DNA of 22,813 bases from JBBCJM01 sp037190175. GTDB lineage: Bacteria; Pseudomonadota; Alphaproteobacteria; Rhodobacterales; Rhodobacteraceae. Below the pieces are notes generated by a model. The model searched no databases and was not told the DNA's origin. It was given only the letters and a program-made list of their open reading frames with translations. The DNA lies in the NCBI GenBank assembly GCA_037190175.1, contig JBBCJM010000002.1, forward strand, positions 1 through 22,813, given 5' to 3'. Within the stretch, counting starts at the first letter, position 1. Each line of letters begins with the position of its first letter. The translations under genes and the position numbers were made by a program. Positions 1 to 7,860 of the stretch are shown piece by piece.

Positions 1-2
1 CC

Positions 3-497
3 GCCCTGGTGGCCGCGCTGGCGGGCGAGCCCGTCGACGTGCTGGTGGCCAATGCCGGCATCGGGCTGAACCTCGACCACCGGCCGGCCGAGGTGACGCG
101 GGCGGATTTCCTGGCCACCCTGCGCACCAACACCATCGCCCCCTTCGCGCTGGCCACCGCGCTGAAGCCCAACCTTCTGGCCGGCCGCCGCCGCATCGCC
201 ACCGCGATGTCCAGCCTGATGAGTTCCATCGCCGCCAACGACTGGGGCACGCAATACACCTACCGGCTGTCCAAGACCGCGCTGAACGCCGCCTGGAAGG
301 CGCTGGCGCAGGAATGGGCGCCCGAGGGGATCGCCTGCGTCCTCCTGCGCCCCGGGCTGGTGGCGACCGAGATGACCGGCGGCAAGGGGATGGACGTGAG
401 GGTCAGCGTGGCCGGGATGCTGCGGGTGGTCGAGGGGCTGACCCTCGCCGATGCCGGCCGGATCATCGGCTATGACGGCCTGGACGTGCCGTGGTGA
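3..497 (+). CDS. Short-chain dehydrogenase/reductase (SDR), 5'-truncated by window edge
   Basis: This is the C-terminal part of an SDR-family NAD(P)-dependent oxidoreductase. The reading frame is open back to the first bases, so the true start and the TGxxxGxG nucleotide-binding motif lie outside the window; the GTG at base 9 is only an internal in-frame codon. Visible family features are the NAG motif (ANAGIG), a serine-rich strand (MSSLMSSI) and the catalytic YxxxK (YRLSK, about bases 261-275), followed by the LLRPG turn. It ends in DVPW and is followed after 13 bases by a second SDR of the same subfamily, so the two look like an ancient tandem duplication in one operon. The substrate is unknown; membership of the family is certain, the specific reaction is not. 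Confidence 0.9.
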   Translation, partial: ALVAALAGEPVDVLVANAGIGLNLDHRPAEVTRADFLATLRTNTIAPFALATALKPNLLAGRRRIATAMSSLMSSIAANDWGTQYTYRLSKTALNAAWKALAQEWAPEGIACVLLRPGLVATEMTGGKGMDVRVSVAGMLRVVEGLTLADAGRIIGYDGLDVPW

Positions 498-510
498 GGG
501 GGAGAGCGTC

Positions 511-1194
511 ATGCCCACCGTTCTGATCACCGGCGCGAACCGCGGCCTAGGGCTGGAGTTCGCCCGGCAATACGCCGCCGCGGGGTGGGAGGTCATCGCC
601 GCCGACCGCTCGCCCCTCGCGCCCCGCGATCACGTCGCCTTGGGCGAGGGGCTGCGCGAGATCCGCTACGACGCGGGTTCGGACGCCAGCGCGGCGGATG
701 TGGCGGCGCGGCTGGCCGGCCGTCCCATCGACCTGCTGCTGCTGAACGCCGGGATCAGCCCCGACCCCGGCCTGGCGCCCGAGGAGATGACCGCGGCACA
801 TTGGGAAGCGGTGATGACGGTCAACACCTGGGCGCCCTTCCACCTCGCCGCGCTCTTGGAGCCCAACCTGAGGGCGGGGGAGCGGAAGACGATTGCGGCG
901 GTCTCCAGCCTCGCCGCCTCGATGACGCGCTACGACGTGCCGCGCCAGTTCGCCTATCGGGCCTCCAAGGCCGCGCTGAACCAGATGATCCGCTGCCTGG
1001 CGGCCGAGTGGCGGGAGTGGGGCTGCATCGCGCTGCTGCTGCGCCCGGGCCGGGTGCGTACCCGGATGACCGGCTTCGAGGGGGCGCTGAGCCCGGAGCA
1101 GTCCGTCACCGGCCTGCGCCGGGTGATCGACACCGCCACCCCGGCGCAGAGCGGGCTGCACTGGGGCCATGACGGAGAACTGGTGCCCTGGTGA
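511..1194 (+). CDS. Short-chain dehydrogenase/reductase (SDR)
   Basis: Complete 227-residue SDR oxidoreductase, cytoplasmic. It shows the Rossmann glycine motif TGANRGLG (residues 7-14), an acidic residue after the second strand (ADR, D32, which in this family often favours NAD(H); inference), NAG (79-81), serines at 132/133/137 and catalytic Y149 and K153 (YRASK). The ATG at 511 was chosen because it puts the glycine motif at the usual distance from the N-terminus and follows a GGGGGAGAG ribosome-binding sequence; an upstream in-frame ATG at 451 would overlap the previous gene by 47 bases. It is paralogous to the preceding SDR (shared NxxAPF, EPNL/KPNL, LLRPG and C-terminal VPW). It has no diagnostic substrate motif and faces the ABC transporter genes convergently. 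Confidence 0.93.
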   Translation: MPTVLITGANRGLGLEFARQYAAAGWEVIAADRSPLAPRDHVALGEGLREIRYDAGSDASAADVAARLAGRPIDLLLLNAGISPDPGLAPEEMTAAHWEAVMTVNTWAPFHLAALLEPNLRAGERKTIAAVSSLAASMTRYDVPRQFAYRASKAALNQMIRCLAAEWREWGCIALLLRPGRVRTRMTGFEGALSPEQSVTGLRRVIDTATPAQSGLHWGHDGELVPW

Positions 1195-1236
1195 ACCCGG
1201 CTCGCCCGGGCGGAATGGTTGGCAGGAAAGGCGCCT

Positions 1237-1257
1237 CCCCTCCCCTCGTGGGAGGGG
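1237..1257. terminator. GC-rich hairpin between convergent genes
   Basis: A perfect 8-bp stem, CCCCTCCC (1237-1244) with GGGAGGGG (1250-1257), closes a CTCGT loop. A second GGGGAGG block at 1261-1267 could pair alternatively with the left arm. No T-tract follows on either strand, so it may be a Rho-assisted or bidirectional stop between the SDR pair and the permease, or a dispersed palindromic repeat. The structure is seen directly; the role is inferred. Confidence 0.5.
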
Positions 1258-1293
1258 ATGGGGGAGGGGGCCTCGCCACAGGGGGCGGGGGGG

Positions 1294-2106
1294 TCAGTCC
1301 CCCCGGTGCCCGCGGACCGAGACGTGCCAGGGCAGCACCCGGGCCTCGATCAGGTTGATGATCCAGAACAGGATCATCCCCATGGCGGACAAGAGCACGA
1401 TGGCCGCGAACTGCTGGTCCATGCGGAAGTTCGACCCCGCCATCATGATGATGTAGCCCAGGCCCGCGCGCGCGCCCACGAACTCGGCCACCACCGCGCC
1501 CACCACCGCCAGCACCGAGGCGAGCTTCAGCCCGGCGAAGATCGAGGGCAGCGCCTGCGGCAGCCGGAAGCGCCAGAACACCTGCAAGGGCGACGCGCCC
1601 ATCGAGCTGGCCAGGTGCAGCATCTCGGGCGGGGCCGAGCGGAAGCCCACCACCGAGTTCACCACCACCGGAAAGAACGACATCAGCGTGACGATGGCGA
1701 TCTTGGGCGAGATCCCGTAGCCGAAGACCGCCAGCAAGATCGGGGCGATCGCCACCTTGGGGATGGTCTGCGACCCCACGATCAGCGGATAGATCGCCTT
1801 GTCCATCATGTCGGAATAGGCGATCAGCGTGGCGATCGGCACCCCGATCAGCACCGCGATGCAGAAGCCCGCCACGATCTCGAACAGCGTGACGCCCGCG
1901 TGATAGGCAAAGAGGTTCATCTGCTGCTCCAGCACCGCGACGATGGCGGTGGGCGCGGGCAGCAGGTAGCTCGGCACGTTGGCCGCGCGCACGCCGATCT
2001 CCCACAGCAGGATCAGCAGCGCCAGCGTGATCAGCGCATAGGGCGGGCGCAGGCGCGACAGGCGCAGGAAGCTGCCGCGGGTGGCGGAGATTTCGGTATT
2101 GGCCAT
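1294..2106 (-). CDS. ABC transporter permease (SsuC/ThiX-type, BPD_transp_1)
   Basis: Inner-membrane permease of a nutrient-uptake ABC transporter, 270 residues. It has about six hydrophobic segments (first near residues 24-38) and the cytoplasmic coupling motif with the conserved GAS element (LASSMGASPLQVFWRFRLPQ, about 165-184) that docks on the ATPase. The start at 2106 was chosen because it lies four bases after the stop of the upstream ATPase gene; an upstream in-frame ATG would extend 19 residues back into that gene. The family serves sulfonates, nitrate, taurine, riboflavin and thiamine-pyrimidine precursors. Here the NMT1/THI5-type binding protein and the pyridoxal-kinase gene opposite suggest a vitamin-like heterocycle, which is inference. 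Confidence 0.92.
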   Translation of the reverse strand: MANTEISATRGSFLRLSRLRPPYALITLALLILLWEIGVRAANVPSYLLPAPTAIVAVLEQQMNLFAYHAGVTLFEIVAGFCIAVLIGVPIATLIAYSDMMDKAIYPLIVGSQTIPKVAIAPILLAVFGYGISPKIAIVTLMSFFPVVVNSVVGFRSAPPEMLHLASSMGASPLQVFWRFRLPQALPSIFAGLKLASVLAVVGAVVAEFVGARAGLGYIIMMAGSNFRMDQQFAAIVLLSAMGMILFWIINLIEARVLPWHVSVRGHRGD

Positions 2107-2110
2107 GAGT

Positions 2111-2908
<798 letters not shown>

Positions 2909-2946
2909 AGAAGACCTCGGGCTGGCGTGCTGCGGACGGTGGAGCG

Positions 2947-2974
2947 AATGTATACCGAAATTATTCAAATGCAA
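2947..2974 (-). promoter_or_regulatory. Candidate promoter for the ATPase-permease operon
   Basis: Read on the minus strand, TTGCAT (2974-2969) and TACATT (2952-2947) are separated by 16 bases in a locally AT-rich patch within GC-rich DNA. Initiation about seven bases further on would give a leader of roughly 30 bases before the ATG at 2908. Position and AT content support it; no experiment can be inferred from sequence. Confidence 0.4.
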
Positions 2975-2990
2975 CCGCGATGGTTCGGAA

Positions 2991-3012
2991 GGCCCCTGAC
3001 GGGCCGTTTTTT
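2991..3012 (+). terminator. Rho-independent-type hairpin inside the divergent intergenic region
   Basis: GGCCC (2991-2995) pairs with GGGCC (3001-3005) around a five-base loop and is followed by G and six T residues (3007-3012), which is a terminator on the plus strand only. It sits between two divergent start sites, where no plus-strand gene ends. It could stop leaky antisense transcription or end a short untranslated RNA. Confidence 0.5.
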
Positions 3013-3119
3013 CCGGCGCCGGACCCCGCCGGCAGCCCGCTCCTGCCGGACATTTGCGCAGGAGACGGCGCCGGCTGCCCGGAAAGGATGCAGGCCCCGG
3101 CCCGCCCCGGCGGGGCCTT

Positions 3120-3159
3120 GAATCCTTGCTTGATATGAGTCGGATTCCAATGATATACA
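3120..3159 (+). promoter_or_regulatory. Candidate promoter with overlapping inverted-repeat operator upstream of the binding-protein gene
   Basis: TTGATA (3130-3135) and TATACA (3154-3159) are spaced by 18 bases. The -35 element lies inside an inverted repeat, GAATCC (3120-3125) and GGATTC (3142-3147), whose half-sites are 22 bases apart, two helical turns. That geometry fits a dimeric regulator. An AGGGAG ribosome-binding site at 3185-3190 then leads to the ATG at 3201. No regulator gene is nearby. Confidence 0.45.
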
Positions 3160-3200
3160 AATCGCATACAATAACGCGATCCGCAGGGAGTTCTCCGATC

Positions 3201-4190
3201 ATGCAATCCATGCCACCCAAAACCGCGCTGCGCGGCGTGTTCGTCGCGCTGGCCATCGCGCTGTCCGCCACCGGCGCCCATGCCCAGGACAGGCTCAGCC
3301 TGCGGCTCGACTACCTGCCGACCGGCTATGTCGCGCCCCTCTTCTATGCCGAGAAGATGGGCTGGTACGACGAGGCGGGCATCGACCTGACCATCGAGGA
3401 CGGCCAAGGCAGCAACGCGGCGCTGCAGGCGATCGCCGCCGGCAACAACGATGTCGTGATCGCCAACTATGCCACCATGGTGCTGTCGGTGTCGCAGGGG
3501 ATGGACCTGATCGCCATCGGCGGCGTGATCCAGCGCCTGCCCGATTCGGTGCTGTCGCTGGCCGCCAATCCGGTCAGCAAGCCCGAGGATCTGGTCGGCA
3601 AGTCGCTGGCCACCACCATCACCTCGGCCAGCCACAAGCTGTTGATGGCCTTCCTGAACGTGACCGGCGTCGATCCCGAGAAGATCGAGTTCGTGGGCGT
3701 TCCCGCCGGCCAGGGCACCGTCGCCCTGCTGGCCGAGCAGGTCGACGTGGCCACCGGCTGGCCGCTGACCGAGACCTACAACATCACCCAGCAGAAGGAG
3801 ATGGCCCCGCCGATGCCCTTCGCCGACTACGGCATCAACGTGCTGGGCAACGGCTTCGTCACCACCCGCGCCTTCGCCGAGGCCAACGGCGACCTGCTGA
3901 GCCGCTTCATGGCCGTGACCGTGCGCGCCTATGAAGAGTCGCTCGCCGATCCCGAGGCCGCCATCGCGGCCATCGTCGAGGCCCGGCCGCTGCTGAGCAC
4001 CGCCAAGGTGATGCCCGAACTGACCGACCTGCCGCCGCTGATGCATTCGGCCAATTCGGAAGGCCAGCCGCTGTTCGTCACCGTGCAGGCCGACTGGGAG
4101 CAGACGGTGCAGATCCTGCGCGACTATTTCGAGATGACCGGCGACATCGACATCGGCCGCGTCTACACCAACGATTTCCTGCCGTACTGA
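3201..4190 (+). CDS. ABC transporter substrate-binding protein, NMT1/THI5-like (ThiY-type)
   Basis: Periplasmic solute-binding protein, 329 residues, partner of the divergent permease and ATPase. The N-terminus is a Sec signal peptide with an Ala-rich hydrophobic core and probable cleavage after AHA (residue 28), so mature protein starts QDRLSLRLDY. The following pattern (LDYLPTGYVAPLFYAEKMGWYDEAG, seen over about 34-58, then GSNAALQAIAAG) is characteristic of NMT1/THI5-like binding proteins that bind nitrate, sulfonates or the pyrimidine precursor of thiamine. The start at 3201 has a good AGGGAG site ten bases upstream; in-frame ATGs at 3135 and 3150 lie within the promoter. A strong hairpin ends the transcript. 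Ligand identity cannot be read from the sequence. Confidence 0.92.
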   Translation: MQSMPPKTALRGVFVALAIALSATGAHAQDRLSLRLDYLPTGYVAPLFYAEKMGWYDEAGIDLTIEDGQGSNAALQAIAAGNNDVVIANYATMVLSVSQGMDLIAIGGVIQRLPDSVLSLAANPVSKPEDLVGKSLATTITSASHKLLMAFLNVTGVDPEKIEFVGVPAGQGTVALLAEQVDVATGWPLTETYNITQQKEMAPPMPFADYGINVLGNGFVTTRAFAEANGDLLSRFMAVTVRAYEESLADPEAAIAAIVEARPLLSTAKVMPELTDLPPLMHSANSEGQPLFVTVQADWEQTVQILRDYFEMTGDIDIGRVYTNDFLPY

Positions 4191-4213
4191 AACCGCCCCC
4201 CGGCGGGACGGGA

Positions 4214-4239
4214 ACGGGGCGCGCTCTCGCGCCCCGTTT
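4214..4239 (+). terminator. Terminator after the substrate-binding protein gene
   Basis: A perfect 10-bp stem, ACGGGGCGCG (4214-4223) with CGCGCCCCGT (4228-4237), closes a CTCT loop 23 bases after the stop codon and is followed by TT. It separates the binding-protein gene from the redoxin-pdxY pair, which therefore may rely on partial read-through or its own promoter. Confidence 0.75.
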
Positions 4240-4306
4240 CGCATTGCGGGGCGGGCTTGGAAAACCCGGCCCGCGGCGTTACCGATCCGTCAGTGGAGGC
4301 GGAACG

Positions 4307-4777
4307 ATGTCACCCTATCCCGCGGCGCCCGACTGGCAGGTCTCGCAATGGTTCAACGCGCCCGGGGCCCTGACGCTGGCCGGCCTGCGCGGCCGGGTGG
4401 TGATGGTCTGCGCCTTCCAGATGCTGTGCCCGGGCTGCGTCGCCCACGGCCTGCCGCAGGCGCAAAGGGTGGCGGCGCTGATCCGCCCCGAGGACGTGGC
4501 GGTGATCGGGCTGCACAGCGTCTTCGAACATCACGCGGCCATGGGGCCGGTGGCGCTGGCCGCCTTCCTGCACGAATACCGCATCCGCTTTCCGGTGGGG
4601 GTGGACCAGCCCGATGGCGAGGGCCAGCCCCTGACGATGCGCCGCTACGGTTTCGAGGGTACGCCCACCACGGTGCTGATCGACCGCGAGGGCCGGCTGC
4701 GGCGCCAGACATTGGGCCACCTGCCCGACCTGCAACTGGGGGCGGAACTGATGGCGCTGGCCGGGGAGGGCGCATGA
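4307..4777 (+). CDS. Thioredoxin-fold redoxin (TlpA/AhpC-TSA-like) with CPGC motif
   Basis: Protein of 156 residues with a thioredoxin fold. It has the redox pair C41-P-G-C44 directly after the VVMVCAFQML strand and a cis-proline in GTPTTVLID (P120), the two hallmarks of the redoxin/TlpA-like superfamily. It lacks a signal peptide or membrane anchor, so it is probably cytoplasmic, unlike most TlpA proteins. A GGAGG site at 4295-4299 supports the ATG at 4307. Its stop overlaps the start of the pyridoxal-kinase gene (ATGA), implying translational coupling and a shared role. A thiol-disulfide reductase or peroxidase function is likely; why it is coupled to a B6-type kinase is unknown. Confidence 0.88.
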   Translation: MSPYPAAPDWQVSQWFNAPGALTLAGLRGRVVMVCAFQMLCPGCVAHGLPQAQRVAALIRPEDVAVIGLHSVFEHHAAMGPVALAAFLHEYRIRFPVGVDQPDGEGQPLTMRRYGFEGTPTTVLIDREGRLRRQTLGHLPDLQLGAELMALAGEGA

Positions 4778-5589
4778 CCGAGGTGATCTCGATCCAGAGC
4801 CAGGTGGTCTTCGGCCATGTCGGCAACTCCGCCGCGGTGCTACCGATGCAGGCCAGGGGGCTGGAGGTCGCCGCGGTGCCCACCGCGATCCTGTCGAACC
4901 ATCCCCACTACCCCACGATGCACGGGCAGATGATCGGGCCGGGGTTGCTGGCCGGCCTCTTGCGCGGGGTCGAGGAACGCGGGCTGGTCGACCGGGCCAG
5001 GGTGGTGGTGACCGGCTTCCTCGGCTCGGTCGGCAATGCCGAGGTGGTGGCCGGTTTCTTGGAACGCGCCCGGGTTACGAACCCCAGGCTGGTCTATGTC
5101 TGCGACCCGGTGATGGGCGACGACGATCTGGGCGTCTTCGTGCAGGAGGGGCTGGTCGAGGCGTTCCGCGACCGGCTGGTGCCGATGGCGGCGGTCATCA
5201 CGCCGAACCAGTACGAGGTCGAGCTGCTGGCGGGGCGCAAGGCGCGCTCGGCGGCGGCGCTGGCCTCGGCCGCCGGGGCGTTGATGGCCCGCGGCACCGG
5301 GGCGGTGGTGGCGACCGGCTGCGGGCTGGAGGACAGCGCCACGGGCGTGGTGGAGACCGTGGCCTGCACGCCCGAGGGCCTGCACCGCACCGCGATCCCC
5401 CGCCTGCCGATCCGCCCCTGCGGCACGGGCGACCTGTTCACCGCGCTCATGGTCGCCGGGATCTGCGCCGGCCAACCCCTGCCGCAGGCCGCCGAGGCCG
5501 CCACGCAGGAGGTTCTGGCGATCCTCCGCCGCACCCAGGCGGCGGGAACGGCCGAGATGCAGATCACCCGGCACTTCGCGGCGCGCTGA
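4774..5589 (+). CDS. pdxY: Pyridoxal kinase (PdxY/PdxK family)
   Basis: Cytoplasmic ATP-dependent kinase of the ribokinase superfamily, 271 residues, that phosphorylates pyridoxal and related vitamers to give pyridoxal 5'-phosphate in the salvage pathway. The N-terminus (SIQSQVVFGHVGNSAAVLPMQ, about 6-25, and TAILSNHPHY) matches the pyridoxal-binding region of PdxY enzymes. CDPVMGD and the anion-hole/catalytic motif GTGD (217-220, D220) are present. It is translationally coupled to the upstream redoxin by a four-base overlap. Its 3' end overlaps the convergent nosX gene by 26 bases. Members of this family can act on thiamine pyrimidines as well, so the natural substrate may be the compound imported by the neighbouring transporter (inference). 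Confidence 0.93.
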   Translation: MTEVISIQSQVVFGHVGNSAAVLPMQARGLEVAAVPTAILSNHPHYPTMHGQMIGPGLLAGLLRGVEERGLVDRARVVVTGFLGSVGNAEVVAGFLERARVTNPRLVYVCDPVMGDDDLGVFVQEGLVEAFRDRLVPMAAVITPNQYEVELLAGRKARSAAALASAAGALMARGTGAVVATGCGLEDSATGVVETVACTPEGLHRTAIPRLPIRPCGTGDLFTALMVAGICAGQPLPQAAEAATQEVLAILRRTQAAGTAEMQITRHFAAR

Positions 5590-6475
5590 CCGCCTCCACC
5601 CTTGCCCCATCGAACCGCGCCGCCAGCGCCTCGATGGCGGCGCGGTCGGGCAGCAGGCAGGCCGCGGTGCTCAAGGCATCGGCCAGCGCCGCGGTGGGGG
5701 CGGAGATGGTGACCGAATGCCATGGCGAGGCGGCGGGCAGGCCGGTCGCGGGGTCGAGGATATGCCCGTCGCGCCCCGCCTGGTCGAAGGTCGTCCCGAG
5801 GGGCGCGGAGGTCGCCAGCGCCCGGCCGGCCAGCCCCACCGCGCCCCCCGCCTCCAGCCGGATCTCCCACGCGCCGCCGCCGGGGTGGCCGCCCAGGGCG
5901 CGGAACTCGCCGGTGTCGATCAGCACCTCGCTCAGCCCCTCGGCGGCCAGCAGCGCCGCCACCCGGTCGGCCACATAGCCCTGCCCGATCCCGTTCAGCG
6001 TCAGCGCCATGCCGGGGGCCAGGGCGATGCGGTCGGGGGCGATGCTGACGCCCTGCCAGCCCACCGGCACCGCCGCGATCTCGGCCGCCGTGGGCCTGCG
6101 CCCCGCCACCGCCGCCTCGGCCCAGAGCGCCCAGAGCGGCTGCACCGTGGGGTCGAACCGCCCGCCGCTTTCGCGCCGCACCGCGCCGGCCAGCGCCAGG
6201 CAGTCCAGCAGTTCGAAGGGCGGGGCCGCCAGCACCCCGTCCCGGTTCAGGCGCATGAGCGCGCTATCCGGCCGGTAGAGCGAAAGGATCCCCTCCAGCC
6301 GGTCGATCTCGGCCAGCACCCTCGCGGCGATGCGCTCGCCCTCGGGATGGGCCAGCCGGATCGAGGCGCGGGCGCCCATGGCCTGCCCGGTCCACAGCCG
6401 GACCGGCTGGGCGAAGGCCCCCCGGGGCAGCAGGGCCAGGGCGGCGGAGATGGTCAGGAAACGGCGGCGGTCCAT
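5564..6475 (-). CDS. nosX: NosX, ApbE-type FAD:protein FMN transferase
   Basis: Periplasmic ApbE-family flavin transferase, 303 residues, which moves FMN from FAD onto a threonine of NosR. The N-terminus RRRFLTIS (3-10) followed by a hydrophobic stretch to FAQ is a Tat-type signal. Family motifs are GIGQGYVAD (162-170), DTGE (187-190), HILDPATG (238-245) and ADALSTA (265-271). It is the last gene of the nos operon, three bases after the nosL stop, and it converges on pdxY with a 26-base overlap of coding ends. Location in a nos cluster that includes a NosR with an FMN-attachment motif supports the specific name NosX over a general ApbE. Confidence 0.95.
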   Translation of the reverse strand: MDRRRFLTISAALALLPRGAFAQPVRLWTGQAMGARASIRLAHPEGERIAARVLAEIDRLEGILSLYRPDSALMRLNRDGVLAAPPFELLDCLALAGAVRRESGGRFDPTVQPLWALWAEAAVAGRRPTAAEIAAVPVGWQGVSIAPDRIALAPGMALTLNGIGQGYVADRVAALLAAEGLSEVLIDTGEFRALGGHPGGGAWEIRLEAGGAVGLAGRALATSAPLGTTFDQAGRDGHILDPATGLPAASPWHSVTISAPTAALADALSTAACLLPDRAAIEALAARFDGARVEAVSAPRSAG

Positions 6476-6478
6476 GGC

Positions 6479-7042
6479 TCAGCCTCCTGCCGCAGGGGAA
6501 AGCGCGCGCAGCCGGTCCAGGAAATCGTCCTCGGGTCCGGTCTCCACCGGGGCCAGCACCATGTCGTCGGCGATCTCGGGCAGGGTCAGCACCACCCCGC
6601 CCTCGGCCCCGGCAAAGGCCTCGGCCGCGGCGCGGGTCCCGAAGGGCACGGTCTCGGGCGCGCCCATGCCGCCCTCGCGGGCCGAGCCCACCACGTAGAA
6701 GGCCCCCTCGGCCGGCATCCAGTTGCCCTGCCCCGGGATCTCCCAACTGGCCCCGACAGCCCCCATGTCGTTGACGTAGATGGCCAGGATCGGCGCCATC
6801 TGCTCGGGCGCGCGGGAATAGGCGATGGCGTCGCGCACCTGGCTGAAGAACAGCGCCCCCGGCATCCCCTCCAGATGCACCTGCGCCTTGGGGCCGGGAT
6901 GTTCCAGCAGGTTCATCTGGCAATAGTGGCCCAGCGTCTCGGCGTTCATGTCGAGGGGAGCGAGGTCCTGCGCCACCTCCTCCTTGCAGGCGGACAGGGC
7001 GAGGCAGGCGGCCAGCAGCAGGGCGGGTTTCGAAAGGGTCAT
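6479..7042 (-). CDS. nosL: NosL, copper chaperone lipoprotein for nitrous oxide reductase
   Basis: Outer- or inner-membrane-anchored periplasmic lipoprotein, 187 residues, which delivers Cu(I) for assembly of the CuZ centre of NosZ. It has a lipoprotein signal with lipobox LSAC (C19) and the NosL copper-binding CxM motif (HYCQMN, C41 and M43). The ATG at 7042 overlaps the nosY stop by four bases (ATGA). The longer frame extending upstream into nosY is a shadow without family similarity. Position between nosY and nosX is the standard order. Confidence 0.95.
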   Translation of the reverse strand: MTLSKPALLLAACLALSACKEEVAQDLAPLDMNAETLGHYCQMNLLEHPGPKAQVHLEGMPGALFFSQVRDAIAYSRAPEQMAPILAIYVNDMGAVGASWEIPGQGNWMPAEGAFYVVGSAREGGMGAPETVPFGTRAAAEAFAGAEGGVVLTLPEIADDMVLAPVETGPEDDFLDRLRALSPAAGG

Positions 7043-7860
7043 GGGGTCACCTTGCGGAATGCGGCCCAGGCCAGGGCCATGGCGGCTACCGGCCAGATGG
7101 CGATGGAGAGGGCGGATTGCCAGAGGGGGATGGAGCCCGCGGCCCCCCCGATCCCCCCTGCGGCTGCCACAGCCTCGGCGGCGGAGAGGTTGTAGAGGCG
7201 GAAGGCGTCGGCAGGGTTGGCCAGCAGCGCCACGGGCAGCACCCGGGTGGTCAGTTCCCCCCCGCCGTCCGAGACGATCAGGGCGAGCAGCCCGAGGTCG
7301 TAAAGCACCACCAGCCCCAGCCACAGCCCGATGGCCAGCCCGGCAGCGCCCGAAGGGCGGCGGGACAGCGACGACAAGGCGTAACCCGCGCCGAGGAAGG
7401 TGGCGCCCAGCAGGACCGAGGTCCACATCAGCCGCCACAGCGCCGGCAGGCCCCGCATCGCCCCGCTGTCCACCCAGAACGCCGCCGCGCCCGCCGCGCT
7501 GTAGCCCAGCCCCACCGCCAGGGCGAGGATGCCGAGATGGGCGAGCAACTTGCCCAGCAGCAGCTGCAGGCGCGAGACCGGGTAGGTCAGCACCAGGGGC
7601 AGGGTGCCCCGCTCCACCTCGCCCGCCACGGCGTCGAAGGCCATCAGCAGCGCCAGCAAAGGCACCAGATAGACCGACAGCGAGGTCAGCGAGGCCACGG
7701 TGACCGACAGCCGGTCGGACCCGATGTCGCCGGTGGGCGCGGCGCCGGCCGCGGCCAGCACCAGCGCGAACAGCACCATCAGCGCGGTGGCGATCGCCAC
7801 CCAGCGGTTGCGCAGCGCGATGCGGAACTCGCTGAGCGCGGTGGCGAGGATGCGGGTCAC
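7039..7860 (-). CDS. nosY: NosY, ABC transporter permease of NosDFY complex
   Basis: Integral membrane permease, 273 residues with about six hydrophobic segments (the first near residues 21-41), of the NosDFY ABC complex that supports sulfur/copper supply to the NosZ CuZ site. The family signature EVERGTLPLVLTYPVSR (81-97), typical of ABC-2 type NosY permeases, is visible. The start codon is GTG at 7860, overlapping the nosF stop (GTGA), so translation is coupled. No downstream ATG would preserve the amphipathic N-terminus MTRILATALSEFRIALRNRW. Confidence 0.95.
   Translation of the reverse strand: MTRILATALSEFRIALRNRWVAIATALMVLFALVLAAAGAAPTGDIGSDRLSVTVASLTSLSVYLVPLLALLMAFDAVAGEVERGTLPLVLTYPVSRLQLLLGKLLAHLGILALAVGLGYSAAGAAAFWVDSGAMRGLPALWRLMWTSVLLGATFLGAGYALSSLSRRPSGAAGLAIGLWLGLVVLYDLGLLALIVSDGGGELTTRVLPVALLANPADAFRLYNLSAAEAVAAAGGIGGAAGSIPLWQSALSIAIWPVAAMALAWAAFRKVTP

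Noticed and set aside
9..11. GTG at base 9 as start of the first SDR
   Set aside because: The frame remains open to the window edge and the nucleotide-binding motif would be missing, so the gene begins outside the window.
1237..1267. CRISPR or tandem repeat in the CCCCTCCCC-rich tract
   Set aside because: Only one hairpin and one extra purine block are present, with no repeated units of constant spacing.
2909..3200. Thiamine-pyrophosphate riboswitch in the leader of the ThiY-like gene
   Set aside because: The conserved CUGAGA and ACCUGAUCUGG blocks are absent on both strands, so the hairpins there are something else.
4353..4883. Minus-strand frames over the redoxin and pdxY genes
   Set aside because: They are Pro/Arg/Gly-rich shadows with no motif; the plus strand has CPGC, cis-proline and GTGD motifs.
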